From Blastopirellula marina (lineage in GTDB: Bacteria > Planctomycetota > Planctomycetia > Pirellulales > Pirellulaceae), in the NCBI RefSeq assembly GCF_002967715.1, contig NZ_PUIA01000074.1, positions 186,001 to 250,000 on the forward strand: DNA of 64,000 bases, given 5' to 3'. Position numbers and translations under genes: made by a program. The first letter of the stretch is position 1; the number at the start of each line of letters is the position of its first letter. This document shows positions 44,901 to 54,900 of the stretch, one piece after another. The notes under the pieces are model-generated. The model was given only the letters and a program-made list of their open reading frames with translations. It had not been told where the DNA came from and did no database searches.

Positions 44901-45846
44901 CCGACAACGAATTAGGGTCCGCAGCGGGATAGGCAACGCCTTGTTGGCTGTTGAAGGTAAAAAAATCGTTGCCGGAAGAGGAAGCCACGATGACATCCAA
45001 AGCAGCGAGTGCTGCTAATTCATCGTTGATACCAATCGTGGAAGAAAATGTCTGAGAGGAAGTGTAGTTATTCGTATTTCCCAACGACATGTTAACGCTT
45101 GCGATATTGTAGGTGCTGACATTATTCACCACCCACTGCAGTGCCTGTTCGACGTACCCAAAGCTGCCGTTTCCTGAGTCCGTGAAAACCTTTAAATGAA
45201 TGATGTTTGCTCCCGGGGCCATACCTGTCCAAGTTGTATCGGATGAGGCAACGATGCTTGAAACGTTCGAGCCATGCCCATTTAAATCGGAAGCATCACT
45301 GTCGCCGTCGGCAAAGTCGTAGCTATAGACAATGCGATCGGCGATTCCGTTGCCATCGAGATCTGGGCCGAAGAAAGGATGATCTAGATCGATACCCGTA
45401 TCGAGAATGACAGTGGAAAAGCCATACCCATCGATCAAACTAAAACGAGGGTCGGCTCGGAAGTCATCAATGTTGATCAACGTTGACGATTGTTGCGTCG
45501 CCGGAAGAAGCCCGCTATCGGCTGGTAGAACCTCCCCGTCACGATATATGGGGACGTCAGAGCCCGTGGTGCTAATGGCATCGATGGCCGAGAGAACAAC
45601 CGAATCCTGTAACTTCACATTTTCAGCCGAAGCGAACTCTGGAAAACACACCGTTGCCGATATGACCGTGTGTTCTTCCGCATCCCACCCCAGTCCCGGG
45701 TTGACCGATAGCATCTCCCGAAACTCAAGACGTTCCAACAACACGGGGCGACGGAGAGGTTTGCATCGCCAGGTAATCACTCTCGAGGAACTTTCCGCAT
45801 TTTTGCTTGAGTCTCGCAAGTGTGCTAGTAGTCGTTTGAAGGACAT
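38941..45846 (-). CDS. Giant subtilisin-like (S8) protease with propeller, Calx-beta domains and double calcium-loop module
   Basis: A 2301-residue protein. The N-terminus carries PVLLERLEFREMLS, the planctomycete export motif. The S8 peptidase (about 120-450) has an intact triad: D149 (VILDTGID), H191 (NGHGSNV) and S379 (HGTSQASPHIAG), with N293 (SSGND) for the oxyanion hole. Residues about 460-1150 form a sortilin/BNR-type propeller (GLVRTTDGGDSWS, GIFRSVDGGATF, GLFRSGDGGTSW). Seven Calx-beta domains follow, to about 2090. Then comes a double loop DINKDGLVDASTDGN / DVNEDGSVDASTDGN with VLFGLP-type segments (39360-39660), and an acidic tail. It probably is an extracellular protease that processes or anchors surface proteins; substrates are unknown. 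It lies 70 bases downstream of the preceding giant gene, so co-transcription is likely. Confidence 0.92.
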   Translation of the reverse strand: MSFKRLLAHLRDSSKNAESSSRVITWRCKPLRRPVLLERLEFREMLSVNPGLGWDAEEHTVISATVCFPEFASAENVKLQDSVVLSAIDAISTTGSDVPIYRDGEVLPADSGLLPATQQSSTLINIDDFRADPRFSLIDGYGFSTVILDTGIDLDHPFFGPDLDGNGIADRIVYSYDFADGDSDASDLNGHGSNVSSIVASSDTTWTGMAPGANIIHLKVFTDSGNGSFGYVEQALQWVVNNVSTYNIASVNMSLGNTNNYTSSQTFSSTIGINDELAALAALDVIVASSSGNDFFTFNSQQGVAYPAADPNSLSVGAVYDTSGSGFTYSSGAQAYTIGPGRITPFSQRHPELTSIMAPGAPITGAGPTGGLVTQHGTSQASPHIAGIAALAQQLASEQLGRRLTVSEFASLLKSTATIITDGDDENDNVINTGLTFPLVDVFALAEAIVDLAVSTPTATWNPLGPFGASDGQVENVLPDDTVVGAIHTVLAHPLDPNILYIGGTNGGIWRTTNATAIQPNWEPLSDQLPSSSIGAMVFDRADNTSQTIYAGIGRYSSFGRIGNERIGLVRTTDGGDSWSIIDGNGTLTGKNISGVYANGNTIIVSVNTADIVSASNVGIFRSVDGGATFQLVSQGNGFSNGLPAGVSYDLVADPINPDVLYTSMVFSDLYGGGASGVYRTTDRGATWVKVSSSAMDQLIDNGTTNRTGTSNLEFAVGTSNNVYVSIINEGRVDGLFRSGDGGTSWTQMDTPSTNENGTDVGLNPGGGKGPTASDTPEDIAGGQGTIHFSIVADPVDPNIVYVGGDRQPLEFQYPTSIGAIDYSGRLFRGDASLPTGSQWVHLTHSNTLGAIGGGTANGSSPHADSRDMVFDALGNIIEVDDGGIYRRSSPRSNLGDWFSVIGDLQVTEIHDVAYDAISQVAISGNQDTGTTQQSTQGAELWQSISTGDGGDVAVDDITLASFGQSIRYSSYQNLGQFQRRVYDSFGNLLTSDFPSRTLVGGGPQYEPAFRNPIELNVVDPTRIVFQGSNGVYESTDQGDTISYVSVVGGASAGNYWINQNALVAGGYRNGIPYENVLWVGADNSVFYRGETGTDLLETPVSAPVGIIHDLTVDPDDWTSVFVIDDNSVTLGSNAGTSWADITGNLGEFASSLTSLLFVEGSTTDALIVGTNQGVFASSLDALGLWRPLAIGLPNVLVYDMEWDVARDVLVAGTLGRGAWILDEVSAVVDDLFSSTDVSLEISAANAVRAEGGTGAVTPFTYTVTRSGDLSGIHDVDFSVVGIGVNPADLADFGGLFPSGTIHFDVGEVTQTITIDVVGDYLLEADEEFIVTLTNATGGALITSPTASGMISNDDATLSIVASDASRFELDSGTQDYFFTITRSGFTGSATTVDFTVAGTGAAPADINDFGGQFPSGSVTFAVGETTKSLVISATGDMFVEANEQFAVTLANPTGGTQLATPLAIGTILTDDASITLETISQSLREGQSGSTIYEFVVARIGNGVEDVTFDYAITGFGSNPADAADFGGTLPSGTATLVGNQVTISIPVNGDTELELDEEFLLTISNASNGYQIQQGTAIGTISNDDSIISLSALSSELAEGLTGTTEFLFQVSRTGDLTDAVSVNYIVAGAGPFPADATDFVGGLPTGSIQLAANQDTVTFVVQVSGDTMVEEDEQFSVSINSPTGGAQLGIFTATATLLNDDSEVAISPLAANVAEGDAGQATYTFTVVRNGDTDAAFSVDYNVLGSGANPADGADFGGTLPAGTIAFAQGEVSKTLTIQATGDTLLEQDESFEVRLTNATGPILIEQGSAVGTIINDDATLSLATVTLSQLEGNSTPGVFAFTVVREGWLSESVSVDYSVVGSGTNPAQADDFGDSQPGIAFPSGTLTFAAGENSKVINIPVYGDLQIESEETFTLSLTNPSDNLFLVEDIAVGKIQNDDSIIEIVATIANASEGSLHAYSIRRSGYLAATHTLSWEVAAGQTDPAEPADFIGGAFPANTAVFAPGQTSKLVTFSSADDQDYEPDEQFVVVLTGATNGAQLGVQTVSGTILNNDQPTTQFAPLDINKDGLVDASTDGNLLLSVLFGLPETSLTPFMGSSQLTGTEVVQNVANLGNVLDVNEDGSVDASTDGNLILVVLFDLPNADLARFLGGSVLSVSEVRDNVLALTSLPASGQITSSGDEAILVENAPGQLLRPDFSATCEPDTGTVLRQLDSVEDQFNEQQSIPTDASKEVRLQTSDTETLFEKESLVSRDYFYQSLATDESANIVLESIEIEWITSGVPSLIRSNNDQAEYSGS

Positions 45847-45915
45847 GGGAATACTTGAAAAAAACGGGCCATCAGGTTAATCCGAAATCGGTCACACACT
45901 CGCTGCTCGACAGAA

Positions 45916-48900
45916 TCAAATGTCGAATCTATCGTCGTAAAATTCATCACCCCACCAATCGTTAGCAGGCTCAGGCTCGAACGGTAATTCATCGTCTCCA
46001 AACATATCCAGCTCAGATCCGCCTGCTGGGATCAAGGTCAGAAGTGCTGTGTCGACCACCTCAGCCATGCTAGCCGAGTTAGGAACCAGCGACAAATCCT
46101 GGATGTTCTGGCGTATCTGTTCCGTCGTAATATTGGGGTTACCACGGAACGGTTGCAAGTCTGGCAAACCAAAAAGAACTGCCAGGATCAAATTGCCGTC
46201 GGTGGAAGCATCAACGATACCATCTTCATTAACATCTAATGTTTTGTCGGCAATGAGCGACTGGATGATGGTCTCGATCTCTTGACTAGTCAACGGTGAA
46301 CCACCTCGGAACCGGTTGAGGTCGTTTGTCGGAAAGCCAAACATGACTGTTACGATCAAGTTGCCGTCAGTCGATGCATCTACGATGCCATCATGATTCA
46401 CATCAAGCGGAGCAAACTGACTGGTGTCATCCGTGCGAATCGTTCCATCAACCACGATGCTGGAACCTAGTTGAGCACCATTTGGGTTGGCCAAGGAAAC
46501 AGTGAAGGTCTCATCCGCCTCGACGGTCGTATCTCCACTCACCAGGATGGTTACGACCTGCTCTATCTCTCCAATGGCAAAACTTAAGGTAGTGTTTGGA
46601 AGGGTTCCTCCAAAGTCGGCAGCATTAGCGGGATTCGCTCCGCTGCCGGCGACAACAACATCAACCGTCGCGGTGCCGGTAGTGTCTCCTGACCGGGTGA
46701 CTCGGAAAGTGAAGGAAGTTGTTCCACTATCTCCTTCATTCTTGTCGGCATCCAAGGTTTGCAATGCGAACTCGGCGTCATCGTTGCGAATCGTGCCCGT
46801 TGCAATCGCAGTCCCCAGTGTTGCACCAGTTGCGTTGGAAAGTGTAACCGAAAATGTTTCGTTGAGCTCGACCAGTATGTCGGCGTTAACATCGATTACG
46901 AGAGTCTTCTCCGTTTCGCCGTCACCAAACGAGATGTTTCCACTGGGTAGAGAACCACCAAAGTCCGCGGCGTCAGCTACGTTAGCTCCGCTTCCGGTTA
47001 CCGCGTAATCAACGCTGGCCGTGCCGGTTGTGCTGCCAGAGCGTACTACGGTAAAGGTAAACTGGGTCGTACCCGTATCTCCTTCGGCCTTATCGGAGGA
47101 AAGGGGTGAAATGGACAGTCCTCCATCATCGTTTCGAATCACTCCCGTTGCGAGGGACTGCGTTCCCAATTTGGAGCCGACAGGAGTGGTCAATGTGACC
47201 ATGAAGAACTCGTCAAGTTCTTCAAGCGTGTCACCGCTGACATCGATCGTAATGATCTTCTCCGTTTCACCATCGCCGAAGTTCACCGTTCCTCCAGGTA
47301 AAACGCCCCCGAAATCATTTGCGTCCGCAGGGTTGGCTCCTGAGCCTGTGACAACGTAATCTACGCTGGCTGCACCTGCCGCACTGCCAGAGCGGGTTAA
47401 CGTGAAGGTGAACGCAGTGATTCCACTGTTGCCTTCGGCTTGATCGGCGGCCAATGGCTGAATTTCCAGTTCACTATCATCATTGCGAATCACACCTTCT
47501 GCCGTGGCAACCGTCACGGCAGGTCCACTCGAGTTGGACAAAGACACTGTAAAGGATTCGTCCAATTCGATGTTCGTATCTCCGCTGACATCGATCGTGA
47601 CCGTTTGTTGTGACACGCCATCTGCAAACGTCACCTGGCCAACGGGGAATGCGCCTCCAAAGTCGGCAGCATTGGCTGGATTGGCTCCACTTCCACTTAC
47701 GGTAAAGTCGACGGTTGCCGTTCCGGTGGTACTGCCGGTTCGGGTGATAGTGAACGTGTATGCCGTTGTTCCCGAATTCCCTTCGGCCTTATCTGCTGCC
47801 AGTGGTTGAATGGCCAACTCGGCGTCGTCATTCAGGATCTTTCCTGTTGCTTCAGAGTTGGTCAGGCTAGCTCCCAAAGGATTGGAGAGTGTCAGAACGA
47901 ACTCTTCGTCCGTTTCGACGGTGAGATCGCCGGCTACTTGAATGGTAATTATCTTTGTTGTCTCATTCGCTGCGAAGTTAATCGTACCCGATGGCAAGAC
48001 CCCGCTGGCGAAGTCGCTGGCATCCACAGGTGCGCTGCCGGTGCCTGCGAGGGTATATTCGACACTCGACGCTCCATTTATCGCGCCGCTGCGTGTCACG
48101 GTAAAAGTAAAATCTGTTGTTCCAGAGTTTCCTTCGGCCTTGATGGCATCCGTTGCGGCAATCTCAAGAGCGGCGCTGCCAACTTGAATCTCAAAGTTTG
48201 CTAATGCAATGTCCCCGTCGTCATCAAACAAAACGACGTTGACCGTATAGGTTCCTGCTGCTGCATAAGTGTGCGTACCATCAAAAGATGCCAGTGTTGG
48301 GTTTCCGTTTCCACCTACCTGATCGATCGTAGCCTGACCCGAGTTGGGCGGAGTCGAGTCGCCCCAATCAATTTGGTAGATAAAGTCCTCAGTCGCAGTG
48401 ACACTATCAAACCCGGAATCGACAACTTGTCCCAGATTTTCAATCGTGAACGACTGCCCCACGAAAACAGTTTGCGGACCGACCACGGAGAGAATCGGAG
48501 CGGAATTCGTAACTGTAACATCAAAAGACTCAGTGCCCGTCCCGCCGAAGTTATCCTCTACCGTGACCTGAACGGTGTACACGCCATCGTCTGGGAAGTA
48601 GTGAGACAGCGTGAACTGACGATTCAACTGATCAACCGGCGCAGCCTGAGGGCCCGTGCCGTCGCCATAGTCAACGGTAACGGTCCATGAATCACCGCCG
48701 AAGTCTGTAAACGAGCCTGTTCTTTGAAATAGAGCGCCCTCGACAACGGTTACATCGGGACCGACATCGGGCACGGGATCCGCATTGACATTAATCAGTT
48801 GGATATTTGCGACATCGATGTTCGTGAAGGTAACGGGAGCGAGGCCGGGCGTTCCGGATGTAATGATCTGGCCGTTTTGAGCATCAATGGATACGGAACG

Positions 48901-51900
48901 ACCTTGAGCATCGAAAATCAGAATGTCGCCGCCTTGTAAAGTGCCGCCGCGAACAGAACGTTCGACCGGCAGAGCCTTGATGTAAAAGGTGTCATCAAAC
49001 TCCGTGCCGATGATTGATTCGATATACGTATCAACTGCCGTATCGTCGGAATGAATTATCACCGATCCGCCCCCAGGCAGGACTTGCGGTGAATCGAACA
49101 AATCCAAGTTGATCGTTGCTGGGCCACTCAACGCAGACAAGTCGAGTTGGTCATTCGTTCCGATTCGCTCAAAAATTTCGACTTGGCCTCCATCGGAAAG
49201 ATGGAAGACATCGCTGCCGATCGGGCTGATACCACCCGTGCGAGTCTCGCCGTATAGCATCGATTTCCCGACACCACCATAGATATGGTCGGAAGCGCCC
49301 GAGCCTTCGATCAATAGGCCACCGCTAAAAGTTTGCGCGTCAAAGCTATCGACGGTAGCCTTGCCGGTAAGTACTGCCTCCTCCGTGCTTACCAACTGCA
49401 ACATGCTGCCATTGGCGTTGTTGGTCAACGCAGTATCGCTTAGGACGAAATTACCACTTCCACCCGAAAACTCGATTCCGTCAGTTCCCTCACCTCCGTC
49501 GAAAAGGAAAGTGCCACCTACAACTGCCAGGTCGACTGAGCCACCCAGCATGCGCAATCGGTCGTCACCAATACCGGATTGGAAAGTGAAATTCTTCAGG
49601 GAATCACTTAGCAGCCCACCATTGGATTCGATGGTAATCGTATGGTCAAAATCCAAGTTGGGTACCAATCGCATTCCGTTGTCTGTTTGAACCCGCGGGT
49701 TGTTCGCTTGATATAGGCTGATTTCGAGAGGCTGAAGTACTGCCCCGGTACCCCCGGTTGTTCCGACGGTGGCACTGCGACCGTTGTCTACCTGGATAGC
49801 TCCCCCGTCCAAGTCTCTGTAGAAGAACTCAATGGAACCGTCGGCCGAATTAAGAACAGCCTGAAAAGTGATGGGTTGGGTGGCAGTGTTATCTAAGAAC
49901 TCGACATTGTTCCACTGCACGACAAGTTTTTGGTCCTCGCCTGGATTGCCAAGCACTTCCCAATATATCGTTTGAGTCAACTCGTCACCGAAAGGACTGA
50001 TATCCATGCCAGGAACGACTAAGTTATCCCAAAACGGAGCGATCGCAGGCAGATCGAGTTCGGCGATTGGGCCATTGTCCCATTCAATTGTTCCGGCTCC
50101 AAATGTAAGGAGTCCATTGGTGCTTACGAACAGTTCGCCATAGGTTTGTCCACCGAAGCCGAATTCAAACCCATTCAACAGGGCGGCAGTCAGGCTGGCA
50201 TATCCATTGTCACTATCGCCCATTACGAGATCATCGTTGGTGAGTGCTGCACCTGTGGTTGAGATATCATTGAAAAGCGCCACCGTTTGAGGAGTAATCT
50301 GAACGCTCTTGCCGGCTCCAACCAGGTCGTTGCCGCCCTGATTGTAGGTCAATAGCAGCGTGTCATCCGGATGGGTTGCCGCTCCTGGGCCCTTGATGCC
50401 TACGGTGTAATCACCACTAAACGTATTGACGCCGGTGTTGAAGTAGTTGAAATCAATACGACCATCTGCTTGATAGAGCACGACCTGGAATGTCACGGGG
50501 TCGACTTGTCCTGCGAGCGTAGCCCCCGACCATTGAACCGTTAGGGTCATTTCCCCCGCGGATCCTGACAATTTGTACTTTATATCCGTAGCAGTTAGAT
50601 CACCCCAGAACGGTGCGATTAATGATTCGACAGGTTCGGACTGCAGATCGGTGTTCAGACCTGATACGATTCCGTTGTCGAATGAAATGAGGCCGTTGGT
50701 ACCGATAAATAGTTCGTCATGCACTTCGCCGCCAATGGGGAACGTGAATCCTCCCAAATCAGCTGTGGTCAGGTGATCATACCCACCAGTTGCATCTCCT
50801 GAATCAAGAGTTACGAGTGTGCCATCAGTGCTGATATCGGCAAACAACGGCACCGGCGTTAAGACCGTAGAAAGGCCTGTGCCGACGTTATCGTTGGGGC
50901 CATTGTTCAACGCCAGAAACTGCTGACGCTCTGGATTTACGCCCGCTTCCTTAATAGCCACCGTCGCACTGGCTCCCTCGGCACCAGCATGTTCAGTATC
51001 GAGGTCCTTGTAGATCAAGTGAACCGAATTATCGGCTTCGCTTAGAATGAGTTGGAAAGTAATGGGACTCGTATTGACGAATTCAATGGCGTTAGAACCG
51101 TACGTATTCAATTCCATCTCATTCCACTGAATGATCAATTGTTGCTGATCGCCAGATCCGCGTAGCTCCCAGAAGATGTTTGAGTTCGCGTCGGCCACCG
51201 TCCGTGTTACCAGGTCATCCCAAAACGCGGCGATCGCTGGTTGGCTGAGAAAGCTAAAGGACTGGTTATTGGGACTGGTACTGATGGGCGTACTACCGAA
51301 GCCCACTAGTCCATCCACAGAAAAAGACAGCGAGTCAAAGGTTTGACCGTAGAACTCGAAGTTAAACTCACCATTAAGTTCATCGGCGGCGTCCAACACC
51401 TGGTAGCCGTAGCTCAGACCATTCCCCGCCGTCGGCGTGCCAACTGGATCAATGAGACCGCTGTAGTCCGGTATCATTGCCGTGCCCGTGTTTTCTCCCT
51501 GCGGACCAATGTCAATAAAGTCGATGTTGGCGGTCGTAGTCGTTTCTACACCGTACGAACTGAATCGCTGCTGACTGCGCAGTGCCGGTCGATCGGCAAC
51601 GGGGCCTATGACGTAGGCTGTTTCAGAACTAGCAGCATCCAAGATGAAATTGTCGACACTTGAAAATCGCAGAGGAGCGAACTGGGGGACTTCGGGACCA
51701 AAATTTGGCGAAATCAGAAGTGACGTCGTGCCAGTATCGACTGAGTCTGATATCCGAATGTCGTCGCGACTCGTCGACGTTTGCATCGTCAGATTGCTAA
51801 TCTCTTGAATCTGGACTTCGGTGACGCCCGAATAGACGATTTGGCTGGTACCGATGCTAACGGTCCCTGAGGAAGAGTCGAATCCGCTTGGGCTATAGAC

Positions 51901-54900
51901 ACCCACAAGCTGACCTTCTGTGCGAACGTCGTTGACCGTGGTTGCGTCGCCTAAGATCTCCAATGTATCGCCATCGTCGACTTGGCCGACAAACTCGATG
52001 ATCAAGCCAGGCATCGTGTTCCCATATGCCAAGACCTCCGCGTCTGGCTCGGCGGCCTGCAGTTCCGAAAGGAGACCGTTATAGTCAACCTTCAGGGAAT
52101 TTTGCCCTTGTTCCCCAACAATATACAAACGACTGACCGCCCCGAAGAGTGCTTCTTGTGTATAGCCGTTGACTTCCCATTGGATGTAGATTTCCTTGCC
52201 AGGGTCGACAGATTCATCCTGTTTGTCATCTGCAATCAAGCGAACGATGATGGTGTCGGCAACGCCTGGGAAGCTCCGATACAAAGGTTCAGCACGAGTT
52301 ACCACGACATCATTGCCATCCCCGCCGACGTAGCTGATTTTGAATTCGTTGCCGTCAATGGTGAAAACTGCACCCTCAGGCAAATCCTGGAAAGTTCCCT
52401 GAACCGTTCCCATTCCCACGTTTTGAATGATCGTGAACTTTTCTCCCTGCGACGGTTCAAATCCGGCAAGTAGGGAAAGCTCCAAAACGGCATCATTCAA
52501 GAACAGTCCATCGGTAACCTGGACTTGATCGTAGTCGGTACCTGGCGTGCCAAGTCCCGCTAGTTCGACTTGTAACTTCGCCCCAGACTGCATCTCCAGC
52601 GACTTCAGTGCAAGCAGTCCCGGGCTGTTCCCAGGGGCGACAATCCCATCGTTCGTGACGACCACCGCACCATCGACGGTTCCATTGCCAATTAGACGGT
52701 CACCGGATCCTATCTCAACCCCATTTGTGGCGACAATCGTACCGTTTTCCAGAATTGTGCGAGCACCTAGCTCAGCAAGATCGCTATCGACCAAAGTGAA
52801 TATCGCACCTGCTTCCACAATAAGATCGCCACCCAAGACGACCCCGCTCGTACTCAACGCATCGCCAGCAGTGACCTCGGAGTTTGCAGAGATTGTCAGC
52901 GTGGTTTGCGGACCATTATCCTCCAGTGGACCTTCCACTGTTCCATTTCCTTGGAACGTGGTGGCACCATACGCCAAGAGAGAATTGTTGGGAGCGACCA
53001 CGCCACCAGTGCCGAAGTCTAATATGCCACTCAAGAGCGCTGCGCCCTTATCGTTTAATTCAACCCGGTTGCCATTAACCAGAAGCGAGCCTTCGAAGAA
53101 CGCAAAACCGTTATCGCTGTTCACATTCCCGAGAACAAGATTCCCACCGACGGCCTCGATTTTCGTCATCGCGGGATCAGCAAGGACACTCGTGCGGATA
53201 TCCCCCTCAACTGTGCCAAATCCGCTCAAAAGACTGTTGTTCAACTGTATGCCATTTGCCGCGTTCAATGTTCCGCCAGCCAGGCTCGTTAGTGTTCCCA
53301 ACTGAGCGGTATCAGAGTCGAGCAGTGTAACCAAGTGGGAGCCGATATCCAGCGTGCCAAACATAGCGTAGCCGAATTCATCCAAGGCATCCCCCAAGAT
53401 CAAGTCGCCAGTGGCCGCGATATCGCCGGATCCCCAGATGTGCCCATCACCAATCTCGCCTTTGAAGATGACCGACGCGCCGGCGTCGACATAGAGTCCC
53501 CCGGTAACCGTTCCGAAACCGGTCAGTTGATCCCCAACGCTATCGAGCCAGATCTCGTTGGAAGCCCCGGAAGGTGCAATCAGCGTTCCTCCTGCTAAGG
53601 TGGTAAGCACGCCCATCTGCGCATCACCCGCATCGAGCAAAGTTACCGTATTACTTCCCACATCGAGCGTGCCCCACAACGAATATCCCGACTCATCCGT
53701 TGCATCGCCCAGTGTGAGTGGACCGTTCGCGGAAATTGTTCCAGGCCCCCAAACATGACCGTTGCCAATGGTACCAGTGAAATCGACCATCGCACCGGTA
53801 TCGACAAAGAGACCACCACTGATGGTTCCATTGCCGGTAAGTTGATCACCGGGATCGTTAAGCCAAAGGTGATTGTCAGCTCCCGTAGGGGCGTAGAGTG
53901 TTCCCCCATCGATCTCGGTCAGAACACCCAAGATGGCATCGTTTCCATCTCGGATCGTTACCGTATGACTGCCGACGTCGAGATTGCCCCACGACCAAAA
54001 GCCAGAGAGGTCGCTTGCATCACCGAGAGTGAGAGAACCTGTTGCCGTGATCGATCCTGGTCCCCAGACGTGGCCGTTACCGATGGTCCCTCGAAATTCT
54101 ACGGATGCACCATTATCGACGAAGAGTCCACCGCTGACCGTACCATAACCAGTTAACTTATCGCCGCTGTTGTTCAACCACAATTCGTTGTCGGTTCCAC
54201 TGGGAGCTACGAGAGTTCCCCCTGCAATTGTCGTTAATGTTCCCAGCGGAGCGTCCCCAGAGTCGAGCACTGTCAGCGTTGAAAAGCCAACATCTACGGT
54301 ACCTTCCGAGAAGAACCCAGATCCTGACGACGAATCGCCTGCAGTCATACTACTGGTGAGCACGAGGGAACCGCCAGTATTAATGTTGACATTGCCGTTG
54401 AGCGTGCCATAACCTTCGATCCTCTTTCCATTGAGGACAGTGATTGAATTGCCAGAATAGTTCAGATCCTGACCAATCACGATCGAACCATGGTCAGGGT
54501 CGATCTTACCTCCATACACATAGAGAACTGGAGTGGTGACACTTCCGGCACCAGTCAGCAAATCACCTGAGCCCAGAATGACTCCGTGGGTAGCATTAAT
54601 ATCCCCCCAATAGCCGCTGCCATCACCATCTGGGTCGCCATCGCCAAGATCGGTTATGGTACCCAGGCTGACTTCGTTCGAATCTAATAAAGTGGCTGAA
54701 GCCCCTTGAAGATAGAACGTACCCTCGTGAAAGAATCCGGAACTGCTATTTTTGTCACCAATGGAAAAGCTGCTTGTTGCTTCAATCTTAGTGCCCGACT
54801 CGCCGTAGAAAGGTGCTGCAAGCGTCCCATAGCCGCGCAGAGTGGCTCCGTTCATCAGCCGGATCGTATCGCCGCTATAGTACTGCTGGTCACCAATGAC

